Made by a program: the position numbers and the translations under genes. Below the pieces are notes generated by a model, which saw only the letters and a list, made by a program, of their open reading frames with translations, had not been told where the DNA came from and ran no database searches. From contig CAVYMJ010000006.1 of assembly GCA_963769585.1 (NCBI GenBank), forward strand, positions 2,548,305 to 2,612,304: a stretch of 64,000 nt of DNA. Reading direction: 5' to 3'. This document shows positions 27,401-34,574 of this stretch, piece after piece. The stretch comes from SSC3 sp963769585 (GTDB lineage: Bacteria; Actinomycetota; Actinomycetes; Propionibacteriales; Nocardioidaceae). Each line of letters begins with the position of its first letter. Within the stretch, counting starts at the first letter, position 1.

Positions 27401-28380
27401 CAGGCGTGGCCGTCGAAGAGGCTGGTGACCGATCCGTCCTCGAAGACCTCGCGGATGGCACGGGAGATGAGCGGTGCGATGGACAGGATCGTGAGCTTGT
27501 CGAAGTGGCGCTCACTGGGGATCGGCAGAGTGTTGGTCACCACTACCTCGACGGCCGGGCAGTTCTTGAGCCGGTCCACGGCGGGGTCGGACAGAATCGC
27601 GTGCGTCGCGGCGATGACCACGCCGGCGGCGCCGTCGTTCATCAGCGCCTCGGTCGCCTTCACGATGGTCCCTCCGGTGTCGATCATGTCGTCGACCAGG
27701 ATGCAGATGCGGCCCTTGACCTCACCGACGACACGGTTGGCCACCGACTCGTTCGGCCGGTTGACGTCTCGGGTCTTGTGAATGAAGGCCAGCGGCGCGC
27801 CCCCCAGGCGGTTGGACCAGTTCTCGGCAACCTTGATCCGACCGGCGTCGGGCGAGACGACAGCGAGGGACTCATTGCCGTACTTCGCCTTGACGTGCTG
27901 AGTGAGGATCGGCGCGGCCATCAGGTGGTCGACCGGCCCGTCGAAGAAGCCCTGGATCTGGGCGGTGTGCAGATCGACGGCGATGAGCCTGTCCGCGCCT
28001 GCGGTCTTGAACAGGTCAGCCATCAGCCGCGCCGAGATCGGCTCCCGGCCCCGGTGCTTCTTGTCCTGCCGGGCGTACCCGTAGAACGGCAGCACCACGG
28101 TGATCCGCTTGGCGGAGGCCCGCTTGAGCGCGTCGACCATGATCAGGTGCTCCATGATCCACTCGTTCACCGGAGCGGTGTGGCTCTGGATCACGAAGGC
28201 GTCGCAGCCGCGCACCGACTCCTCGAACCGAACGTAGATCTCACTGTTGGCGAAGTCGTACGCCGAGGTGGGGACCAGGCCGGTTCCGAGCAGCTCGGCG
28301 ACCTCTTCAGCAAGCTCGGGGTGTGCCCGGCCACTGAAGACCATCAGGTTCTTCTCGGTGGCCCGCTTCATTCCGCTCAC
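27400..28380 (-). CDS. prs: Ribose-phosphate pyrophosphokinase
   Basis: Makes PRPP from ribose 5-phosphate and ATP. The protein has 326 residues from the GTG at 28380; an ATG three codons later is an alternative. Signatures include FANSEIYVRFEESVRG near the N-terminus, the metal-binding DLHTAQIQGFF and the PRPP-binding loop CILVDDMIDTGGTIVKA. It lies 27 bases downstream of glmU in a glmU-prs-sulfotransferase operon, the usual actinobacterial order for the first two. Confidence 0.97.
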   Translation of the reverse strand: MSGMKRATEKNLMVFSGRAHPELAEEVAELLGTGLVPTSAYDFANSEIYVRFEESVRGCDAFVIQSHTAPVNEWIMEHLIMVDALKRASAKRITVVLPFYGYARQDKKHRGREPISARLMADLFKTAGADRLIAVDLHTAQIQGFFDGPVDHLMAAPILTQHVKAKYGNESLAVVSPDAGRIKVAENWSNRLGGAPLAFIHKTRDVNRPNESVANRVVGEVKGRICILVDDMIDTGGTIVKATEALMNDGAAGVVIAATHAILSDPAVDRLKNCPAVEVVVTNTLPIPSERHFDKLTILSIAPLISRAIREVFEDGSVTSLFDGHA

Positions 28381-28407
28381 GCCTCTGCTGCCCCTTCAGT
28401 TGGTAGC

Positions 28408-29886
28408 TCAGCTCGATTGTCCCTCAGGGTTGCCTGACTCTGCCAATTCGCCACGACCGTCTTGCGATGCGGCTTGGGCGGCCTCGGCCTGCTTGGTTCC
28501 GGCGCGGCGCTTGAGCGCCCAGTTCAACAGGTTGCGCTGCGGGCCCCCGGAGACGGCCAGCGCTCCCGGCGGCACGTCCCGGCGTACGACGGTGCCTGCG
28601 CCCGTCGACGCGCCGTCCCCGATCTCGACCGGAGCGACGAAGGTGTTGTTGCTCGCCGTGCGAGCGTGCCTGCCGACCTTGGTGCGGTGCTTTGCTACCC
28701 CGTCGTAGTTGGCGAAGATCGTCCCCGCCCCGATATTGGTGCCCTCGCCGATCTCCGCGTCACCGACGTAGGACAGGTGCGGGACCTTGGCTCCGCGGCC
28801 GATCTTGGCCGCCTTGGTTTCGACGAAGGCGCCGATCTTGCCGTCCGCGCCGAGCTCGGTGCCGGGCCGCAGGTAGGAGAAGGGGCCCACGCTGGCACCC
28901 GCACCGATCACCGCGAGCTCGCCGTGGGTGCGGGCCACCTTCGCCCCGGCGCCTACCTCGACGTCGCGCAAGGTGCAGTCCGGGCCGATGACCGCGTCCT
29001 CACCGACCGTCGTCGCGCCCAGGAGCTGGACACCGGGCAGGATCGTCACGTCCGGGGCCAGAATGACGTCGACGTCGATCCACGTCGTAGCCGGGTCGAC
29101 GACAGTGACTCCGGTCCGCATCCAGCTGTCGAGGGTTCGGTCGTTGAGCCGCCGGGCCAGTGCGGCCAGCTGTGCCCGGTCGTTGACGCCCTCGATCTGG
29201 AGCACGTCGTCGATCTGGTGGGCACCCACCTGCCTCCCACCGCTCACCGCGACGGCGACCACGTCGGTGAGGTAGTACTCGCCCTTGACGTTGTCATTGG
29301 TGATCCTGGTCAGCGCTTCGGTCAGGAACTCTCCGTCGAACGCGAAGATGCCGCTGTTGATCTCGCAGATCAGGCGCTCGGCCTCCGAGGCGTCCTTCTC
29401 CTCCACGATCGTGGTCACGCCACCCGAGGCATCCCGCACGATGCGGCCGTAGCCGAACGGGTCGGCCACCTCCCCGGTCAGGATGGTCACGGCCCGTCCG
29501 GAGGCGTCGTGCTCGTCGACCAGGGCAGCCAGGGTCTCGCCACGCATCAGCGGAGTGTCTCCGGCCATCACCACGATCGTGCCGCCCGTCGTCCCGGCCT
29601 GGGTGAGTGCTTCTACTGCCACGCGTACCGCGTGACCCGTGCCCTCCTGGGTCTGCTGAACGGCCAGGAGAGTCTCGGGAGCAAGCTCGAGGATGTGCGG
29701 GCCGACCTGCTCGCGGCCGTTGCCCACCACCGCCACCAGACGGTGTGGCTCCAGGTGCAATGCCGCCGTCACGACGTGGCCGACCAGGCTGCGGCCGCAC
29801 AGTGGGTGCAGGACCTTCATGGTCTTGCTCTTCATCCTGGTACCGCTACCAGCGGCGAGGACGATCACGGCTGCGGGCTGCGGCAC
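28408..29886 (-). CDS. glmU: Bifunctional UDP-N-acetylglucosamine pyrophosphorylase / glucosamine-1-phosphate acetyltransferase
   Basis: Performs the last two steps to UDP-GlcNAc for peptidoglycan and other glycans. The N-terminal pyrophosphorylase domain starts AVIVLAAGSGTRMKS, and the C-terminal left-handed beta-helix acetyltransferase has hexapeptide repeats and PHLSYVGDAEIGEGTNIGAG. I place the start at the GTG at 29886, six bases after AGGGAG; in-frame GTGs at 29892 and 29913 are alternatives. The product is about 492 residues, normal for the family. A tRNA-Gln gene lies directly upstream on the same strand. Confidence 0.96.
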   Translation of the reverse strand: MPQPAAVIVLAAGSGTRMKSKTMKVLHPLCGRSLVGHVVTAALHLEPHRLVAVVGNGREQVGPHILELAPETLLAVQQTQEGTGHAVRVAVEALTQAGTTGGTIVVMAGDTPLMRGETLAALVDEHDASGRAVTILTGEVADPFGYGRIVRDASGGVTTIVEEKDASEAERLICEINSGIFAFDGEFLTEALTRITNDNVKGEYYLTDVVAVAVSGGRQVGAHQIDDVLQIEGVNDRAQLAALARRLNDRTLDSWMRTGVTVVDPATTWIDVDVILAPDVTILPGVQLLGATTVGEDAVIGPDCTLRDVEVGAGAKVARTHGELAVIGAGASVGPFSYLRPGTELGADGKIGAFVETKAAKIGRGAKVPHLSYVGDAEIGEGTNIGAGTIFANYDGVAKHRTKVGRHARTASNNTFVAPVEIGDGASTGAGTVVRRDVPPGALAVSGGPQRNLLNWALKRRAGTKQAEAAQAASQDGRGELAESGNPEGQSS

Positions 29887-29919
29887 ATTCACTCCCTGGT
29901 CAGGCGGGCACACGAGAAG

Positions 29920-30001
29920 TGGCTCCCCGGGTAGGAGTCGAACCTACGTCGCTTATCCGCATTCAAAGTGCGGCGGGCCCTACCGGCAGACCAACCGGGG
30001 A
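29920..30001 (-). tRNA. tRNA-Gln (anticodon UUG)
   Basis: On the minus strand the acceptor arms TCCCCGG and CCGGGGA pair, followed by discriminator G and an encoded CCA. The anticodon arm is CCGCA-CTTTGAA-TGCGG, giving anticodon TTG. The T-arm is GTAGG-TTCGACT-CCTAC. The D-arm pairs GGTC with GGCC. The region between anticodon and T stems is nine bases, longer than usual, making the gene 82 bases with CCA. It precedes glmU. The bases giving the tRNA 5' end are part of a 64-base repeat. Confidence 0.88.
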
Positions 30002-30178
30002 TTGCGCCCCCAGCCTAGGGCCCGCGGCGGGGCCGACCTCCCAGGCCCGGCAGACCAACCGGGGATTGCGCCCCCAGCCTAGGGCCCGCGGCGGGGCCGA
30101 CCTCCCAGGCCCGGCAGACCAACCGGGGATCGCGCCCCCAGCCCAGGGCCCGCGGCGGGGCCGACCTCCCAGGCCCGG
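29987..30178. repeat. Three tandem copies of a 64-bp unit overlapping the tRNA-Gln 5' end
   Basis: Units at 29987-30050, 30051-30114 and 30115-30178 differ at only a few positions; a degenerate fourth begins at 30179. Each unit holds the first 15 bases of the tRNA, counted from its 5' end, plus a GC-rich leader with a GGCCC/GGGCC hairpin. Only the unit next to the gene is joined to a complete tRNA. The copies lie upstream of the tRNA in its direction of transcription. Confidence 0.9.
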
Positions 30179-30194
30179 CGAAGACCGGTCTACC

Positions 30195-30216
30195 TAACCT
30201 ACGGAAGCGTAGGTTA
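30195..30216. promoter_or_regulatory. Operator-like palindrome upstream of the membrane desaturase
   Basis: Perfect nine-base arms TAACCTACG and CGTAGGTTA surround the four-base spacer GAAG. It lies 45 bases before the ATG of the desaturase gene. The core TACG-N4-CGTA recurs upstream of the acyl-ACP desaturase (33250-33267). A TetR gene lies between the two. Confidence 0.7.
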
Positions 30217-30260
30217 CCGTGGGAGTACCGCCACACCACCGAATGCGTAGGAAAACGCCG

Positions 30261-31220
30261 ATGACCTCGACGCTCGAGAAGACTGCCCCCACCCCGGACC
30301 GCGCCACACTCGGCGACGACGTCCAGTCCCGCCGGGAGCAGGTCGCGCTGGCGCTGTTCATCCTGGTCCCTTTCCTGGCGGTTCTCGCCGCGGTTCCGGT
30401 CGCCTGGGGCGGCTGGCTGGGGTGGAGCGACCTCCTCATCGTCTTCGTGATGTACGCCGCGACCAACCACGGCGTCACCGTCGGCTTCCACCGGCTCTTC
30501 ACGCACAAGTCGTTCAGGCCCAACCGCACGGTGAAGATCGTCCTGGCGGTCCTGGGCTCGATGGCTATCCAAGGACCCGTCATCCGCTGGGTCGCAGACC
30601 ACCGCAAGCACCACAAGTTCTCCGACCGCGAAGGCGACCCGCACTCCCCCTGGCGCTACGGGAAGAGCCTGCGCTCGCTGACCAAGGGCTTCCTCTGGGC
30701 GCACATGATGTGGCTCTTCGACACCGAGCAGACGCCGCAGCGCAAGTACGCCCCCGACCTGATGAAGGACCGCGACCTGGTCCGGATCTCACGCACATTC
30801 TGGGTGTGGGTGCTCATCTCGGTCCTGCTCCCGCCGGTGGCCGGCTTCCTGCTTACGTGGTCATGGCAGGGCGCGCTCACCGGGTTCTTCTGGGGCACCC
30901 TGGTCCGGGTGGGCCTGCTGCACCACGTCACCTGGTCGATCAACTCCATCTGTCACACGATCGGTAGCCGGCCGTTCGTCTCGCGCGACAAGTCCGCGAA
31001 CGTGTGGTGGCTGGCCATCGCCTCGGCAGGCGAGTCGTGGCACAACCTGCACCACGCGGACCCGACCTGTGCCCGGCACGGCGTGATGCGCGGCCAGGTC
31101 GACACTTCGGCTCGAGTGATCTGGCTGCTGGAGCGGGCCGGCTGGGTCGACGACGTACGGTGGCCGGTCAAGGAGCGGCTCGACGCCAAGCTCGTGAAGA
31201 ACCAGCCGATCGCGGCCTGA
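30261..31220 (+). CDS. Membrane fatty-acid (acyl-CoA/acyl-lipid delta-9 type) desaturase
   Basis: A 319-residue integral membrane diiron enzyme introducing a double bond into fatty acyl chains. All three histidine boxes are present: HRLFTH (HX4H), HRKHH (HX2HH) and HNLHH (HX2HH), separated by pairs of membrane helices. The ATG at 30261 is supported by AGGA at 30248-30251. A strong palindrome sits in its promoter region. Neighbours include a TetR regulator and a soluble acyl-ACP desaturase, so the locus looks dedicated to membrane unsaturation. Confidence 0.93.
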   Translation: MTSTLEKTAPTPDRATLGDDVQSRREQVALALFILVPFLAVLAAVPVAWGGWLGWSDLLIVFVMYAATNHGVTVGFHRLFTHKSFRPNRTVKIVLAVLGSMAIQGPVIRWVADHRKHHKFSDREGDPHSPWRYGKSLRSLTKGFLWAHMMWLFDTEQTPQRKYAPDLMKDRDLVRISRTFWVWVLISVLLPPVAGFLLTWSWQGALTGFFWGTLVRVGLLHHVTWSINSICHTIGSRPFVSRDKSANVWWLAIASAGESWHNLHHADPTCARHGVMRGQVDTSARVIWLLERAGWVDDVRWPVKERLDAKLVKNQPIAA

Positions 31221-31224
31221 GCAG

Positions 31225-31596
31225 CTACGAGGGCTCCGGCTCCTCATCCTCCTGCGCCTTCCTCCGCTCGGCCTCCTTGCGACGCTGCTCCTCGGCGCGC
31301 TCGCGGACCCGCCGTAGGAACTCCTCGTCCGACTCCGGCGTGACCCCGGCGGCGCGGCCGGGGCGCTCGTACTCGGGAAACGCCGACGACGCGCCTGCCT
31401 GAGACTTCGGTGCGACGGGGCGGCCCGCGGCCAGCCACGCGACGGAACCGGCGAACGGCAAGAAGATGATCATCAGGATCCAGGCGACCTTGGGCAGGTT
31501 CCGAGCGTGCCCGGCCGGGGTGCTGATCGCCTCGACCAGGCAGTAGACGAACAGCAGCAGGGAGACCACCCCGAAGAACACTTCAACCTTGACCAT
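31225..31596 (-). CDS. PLDc_N-domain small membrane protein
   Basis: A 123-residue protein with two membrane helices (residues 4-25 and 36-58) separated by STPAGHARNLPKVAW, and the FLPFAGSVAWLAAGRP block typical of the phospholipase D N-terminal (PLDc_N) domain. A charged cytoplasmic tail rich in E, R and K follows (about 85-123). It has no catalytic domain. Such stand-alone proteins are common in actinobacteria and uncharacterised. It converges with the desaturase gene. Confidence 0.8.
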   Translation of the reverse strand: MVKVEVFFGVVSLLLFVYCLVEAISTPAGHARNLPKVAWILMIIFLPFAGSVAWLAAGRPVAPKSQAGASSAFPEYERPGRAAGVTPESDEEFLRRVRERAEEQRRKEAERRKAQEDEEPEPS

Positions 31597-31635
31597 GTGA
31601 CTCCCCGTCCAGTGTGCGCGTCGGTCCCTTAGGCA

Positions 31636-32298
31636 ATGATGGCGGATGTGAGCGCCTCTCCGGACCCTAAGACCAGGAAGCCACGCGGTCGGATGACTGC
31701 GGCCGAGCGTAGAGAGCAGCTCATCTCGATCGCCCGGGGGCTTTTCGCCGACAAGGGCTTCGACGCTACCGCAGTCGAGGAGATCGCGATCCGCGCCGAG
31801 GTCTCCAAGCCTGTGGTCTACGAGCACTTCGGCGGCAAGGAGGGGCTCTACGCCGTCGTGGTCGACCGCGAGGTCCGGTCCCTGCTGGAGAAGATGCAGA
31901 GTGCCCTGACCGCGGGGCATCCCCGAGCACTCCTCGAGCAGGCAGCGGTCGCGCTGCTGGACTATATCGAGAGCTCGTCGGACGGGTTCCGGATCATGGT
32001 GCGGGACAGTCCGGTCGGCTCCACCTCCGGCAGCTTCGTCACGATCATGCACACGATCGCCTCACGGGTGGACGACATCCTGGTGGACGAGTTCAAGGCT
32101 CGGGGGTTCGACCACAAGCAGGCCCCCATGTACGCGCAGATGCTGGTCGGGATGGTGGGCTACACCGGCCTGTGGTGGCTCGACACGCGCAAGCCGTCCA
32201 AGGAGGTCGTGGCTGCGAACCTGGTCAACCTGGCCTGGAACGGCCTGGCCGGCCTCGAGCACAAGCCGACTCTGAGGATCAGCTCCGCCGAGCACTGA
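31636..32298 (+). CDS. TetR/AcrR family transcriptional regulator
   Basis: A 220-residue repressor-type protein. The N-terminal helix-turn-helix (about residues 22-68) contains RREQLISIARGLFADKGFDATAVEEIA and the recognition segment VSKPVVYEHFGGKEGLY. The C-terminal ligand-binding domain is all-helical. It lies between two desaturase genes that share a palindrome, so it is the obvious candidate regulator, sensing an acyl ligand (inference). Its last 20 bases overlap the convergent acyl-ACP desaturase gene. A TetR gene is also found near glmU in mycobacteria. Confidence 0.9.
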   Translation: MMADVSASPDPKTRKPRGRMTAAERREQLISIARGLFADKGFDATAVEEIAIRAEVSKPVVYEHFGGKEGLYAVVVDREVRSLLEKMQSALTAGHPRALLEQAAVALLDYIESSSDGFRIMVRDSPVGSTSGSFVTIMHTIASRVDDILVDEFKARGFDHKQAPMYAQMLVGMVGYTGLWWLDTRKPSKEVVAANLVNLAWNGLAGLEHKPTLRISSAEH

Positions 32299-33223
32299 GC
32301 CTGGCCTGGAGGGCGTCGCGCTTCTCCTCGAAGCGCAGCGACTGCTTCTCCAGCTCCTCCATGAAGTTCGCGAGCTCGGAGCGGGCACGCTCACCCTCGG
32401 CATCTAGTCCCTCAAGCTCGAAGACCTTCCAGAACCGGAGCACGGGCATGACCACTTCGTCACGGTGCTGCCGCAGGTCGTAGACCCCAGCGATGGCCAT
32501 CTCGACCGCCTTGCGCTGGAACCCGGCAATGTCGGCTCCGGGCATCTGGAACGTCTTGACCACCTCGTTGATGGCGACCATGGTCTGGCTCGGGGCGAGC
32601 TCCAGCGCAGCGGCGAGCAAGTTGCGGTAGAAGACCATATGCAGGTTCTCGTCGGTAGCCACGCGGGAAAGCAGCTGGTCGGCGACGGGGTCCTCGGTCA
32701 GCTTGCCCGTGTTGCGGTGGGAGACGCGCGTGGCAAGCTCCTGGAAGGACACGTAGGCCAACGACTTGAGCATGTCGTCGCCCTGAGCCGACGTATAGCC
32801 GGCCGACATGTGGTCCATGCGGAGCCGCTCGAGCTGGACGGGGTCGACAGCCCGGCTGGTCAGCAGGTAGTCGCGGATCGCAATCCCGTGCCGCCCCTCC
32901 TCAGCGGTCCAGCGATGCACCCAGTTCCCCCAAGCGCCGTCGCGCCCGAACAGCAGTGCGATCTCGTGGTGGTAGCTGGGCAGGTTGTCCTCGGTCAGCA
33001 GGTTCACGATGAGGGCGGACCTGGCGACTTCGGAGATCGTCTTGTCGTCCGGTGACCACGCCTCGCCGCCGAGGAGGCCGTCGAAGTTCCGTCCGTCGCT
33101 CCACGGCACGTACTCGTGCGGGAACCACTCCTTGGCCACGCCAAGGTGGCGGTTGAGGTTCTGCTCCACCACCTGCTCGAGCTCGAGCAACATCTCGGTC
33201 TGGGTCATCTGCTGATTGGTCAT
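32279..33223 (-). CDS. Acyl-ACP desaturase (soluble diiron, ferritin-like)
   Basis: A 314-residue cytoplasmic protein. The ATG at 33223 is favoured because GGGAGG lies six bases before it; a GTG two codons earlier falls within that spacing. The diiron ligands appear as E in LLTEDNLPSYHHE, EEGRHGIAIRDY, E in FQELATRVSHR and DENLHMVFY, matching plant and mycobacterial DesA-type desaturases. It should introduce a double bond in acyl-ACP with reduced ferredoxin. Its promoter region contains the same TACG-N4-CGTA core as the membrane desaturase. Confidence 0.92.
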   Translation of the reverse strand: MTNQQMTQTEMLLELEQVVEQNLNRHLGVAKEWFPHEYVPWSDGRNFDGLLGGEAWSPDDKTISEVARSALIVNLLTEDNLPSYHHEIALLFGRDGAWGNWVHRWTAEEGRHGIAIRDYLLTSRAVDPVQLERLRMDHMSAGYTSAQGDDMLKSLAYVSFQELATRVSHRNTGKLTEDPVADQLLSRVATDENLHMVFYRNLLAAALELAPSQTMVAINEVVKTFQMPGADIAGFQRKAVEMAIAGVYDLRQHRDEVVMPVLRFWKVFELEGLDAEGERARSELANFMEELEKQSLRFEEKRDALQARLSARRS

Positions 33224-33241
33224 CGTCACCCTCCCAGGGCG

Positions 33242-34015
33242 TCACTGCTTACCTACGCCACCGTAACCCGCCTGGCCGCGGTGTGCCACGACGAACACCC
33301 GGCGGAACCGGAGCACGACCCCGTCCTCGGTCGCCGGGTACGCCTGCTCGAGCAGGGCCTTGAGCTCGCGGACGAACTCCTCGCGGACCCCGTCGGGGAG
33401 CGCTTCCAGCGTCGGCCGGGCCCCCGTCGCGCTGACCCAGGTGAAGACCGGAGCATCGCCGCGGAGGACATGGAGGTACGTCGTCTCCCAGGCGTCGACC
33501 ACCCAGCCCTCGCGGGCCAGCACCTCCAGGTAGAGCTCCGGGCCGAAGGCATGCACCTGGTCGACTCCCTCGACGTACGGCGCGAACCGCGCGTCGCGTG
33601 CCAGGTCGCGAACCAAGACGTGCGAGGGAGCCTCGAAGTTGCCGGGGACCTGGAAGGCGAACCAGTCCCTGGCGCGCGCGGCGAGGCGGGGCAGCAGCTC
33701 GAGGTGGCCCGGCACCCATTGCAGCGCGGCATTGGAGACCACCACGTCGGCGCTCCCCTGCCAGGTCTGGATCGCACCGACTTCGAAGCGCACTCCCTCG
33801 GCGTCGGTCCCGGCGATCATCTCCGGCGACGCATCGATGCCGACCACCTCTGCCTTGGGCCAGCGCCGCTTGAGCAGCGCGGTCAGGTTGCCGGCGCCGC
33901 AGCCCAGGTCGACCACGGTCCGCGGAGCCTCGGCTCGGATGCGGCTGAGTAGGTCCGCGAAGGGCCGACCGCGCTCGTCGCCGTAGGTGAGGTAGTGGTC
34001 CGGGTCCCAGGCCAT
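33242..34015 (-). CDS. tam: Trans-aconitate 2-methyltransferase-like SAM methyltransferase
   Basis: A 257-residue class I methyltransferase starting at MAWDPDHYLTYGDERGRPF, the characteristic opening of Tam proteins. Motif I is VVDLGCGAGNLTALL, and the acidic motif II loop is VVGIDASPEMI. The WVSATGARPTLEAL and later segments match the family. It would methylate trans-aconitate, an inhibitor of the citric acid cycle. It is divergent from a MarR gene with a palindrome in between, so MarR control is likely. Confidence 0.88.
   Translation of the reverse strand: MAWDPDHYLTYGDERGRPFADLLSRIRAEAPRTVVDLGCGAGNLTALLKRRWPKAEVVGIDASPEMIAGTDAEGVRFEVGAIQTWQGSADVVVSNAALQWVPGHLELLPRLAARARDWFAFQVPGNFEAPSHVLVRDLARDARFAPYVEGVDQVHAFGPELYLEVLAREGWVVDAWETTYLHVLRGDAPVFTWVSATGARPTLEALPDGVREEFVRELKALLEQAYPATEDGVVLRFRRVFVVAHRGQAGYGGVGKQ
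33250..33267. promoter_or_regulatory. Second copy of the desaturase operator
   Basis: ACCTACG-CCAC-CGTAA lies about 28-44 bases before the acyl-ACP desaturase start and inside the last codons of the upstream methyltransferase. Read on the minus strand it matches 13 of 16 positions of the palindrome at 30195-30216, with the same four-base spacer. Confidence 0.65.
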
Positions 34016-34045
34016 GAGCCGATGCTGCGCCCGAAGTATCTCGAT

Positions 34046-34060
34046 GTCAAGATTCTTGAC
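34046..34060. promoter_or_regulatory. MarR-type operator palindrome
   Basis: GTCAAGA-T-TCTTGAC, seven-base perfect arms around one base, lies in the 60-base gap between the divergent tam and marR genes, 15 bases before the marR start. TAGGCT at 34063-34068 could be a -10 box for marR. The size and position fit an autoregulatory MarR site. Confidence 0.65.
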
Positions 34061-34075
34061 TGCTAGGCTCGAACC

Positions 34076-34567
34076 ATGCGTGACGAGGTGGACGGGCTTG
34101 TCGAGGCCTGGCGGCGCGAGCGCCCCGACCTCGACCTCGGGCCCCTGGAGGTGATGAGCCGGGTGAGCCGGCTGAGCCATCACCTCGACCAGGCCCGACG
34201 TCGCGCCTTCTCCGACCACGGCATCGAGCCGTGGGAGTTCGACGTTTTGGCGGCCCTTCGTCGCGCCGGAGACCCCTACCAGCTGTCACCGGGGCGCCTG
34301 CTGCGCGAGACGCTGGTGACCAGCGGGACGATGACCAACCGCGTCGACCGGCTCGAGGCCCGCGGGTTCGTCACCAGGCTGCCCGACCCCAGCGACCGGC
34401 GCGGCGTGCTGGTCCGGCTGACCGAGGAGGGCCGCCGCACCGTCGACGGCGCCCTGGACGGGTTGCTCTCCCGGGAGTCCGACCTCCTGGCCGCTCTCGA
34501 CGTGGGCGACCGAAGGCACCTAGCCGGGCTGCTGCGCTCCCTGGTCGCCGGCTTCGAGTCGGACTGA
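34076..34567 (+). CDS. MarR family transcriptional regulator
   Basis: A 163-residue winged-helix regulator. It shows the ETLVTSGTMTNRVDRLEARGFV recognition-helix region and the beta-wing DPSDRRGVLVRLTEEGRRTV, followed by dimerising helices. It is divergent from the Tam-like methyltransferase with one palindromic site between, so it probably regulates itself and that gene. Its ligand is unknown. It ends seven bases before the convergent ABC-F gene. Confidence 0.9.
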   Translation: MRDEVDGLVEAWRRERPDLDLGPLEVMSRVSRLSHHLDQARRRAFSDHGIEPWEFDVLAALRRAGDPYQLSPGRLLRETLVTSGTMTNRVDRLEARGFVTRLPDPSDRRGVLVRLTEEGRRTVDGALDGLLSRESDLLAALDVGDRRHLAGLLRSLVAGFESD

Positions 34568-34574
34568 CCTCCGG

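Noticed and set aside
29987..30178. CRISPR array
   Set aside because: The 64-base units are contiguous with no unique spacers and include part of a tRNA.
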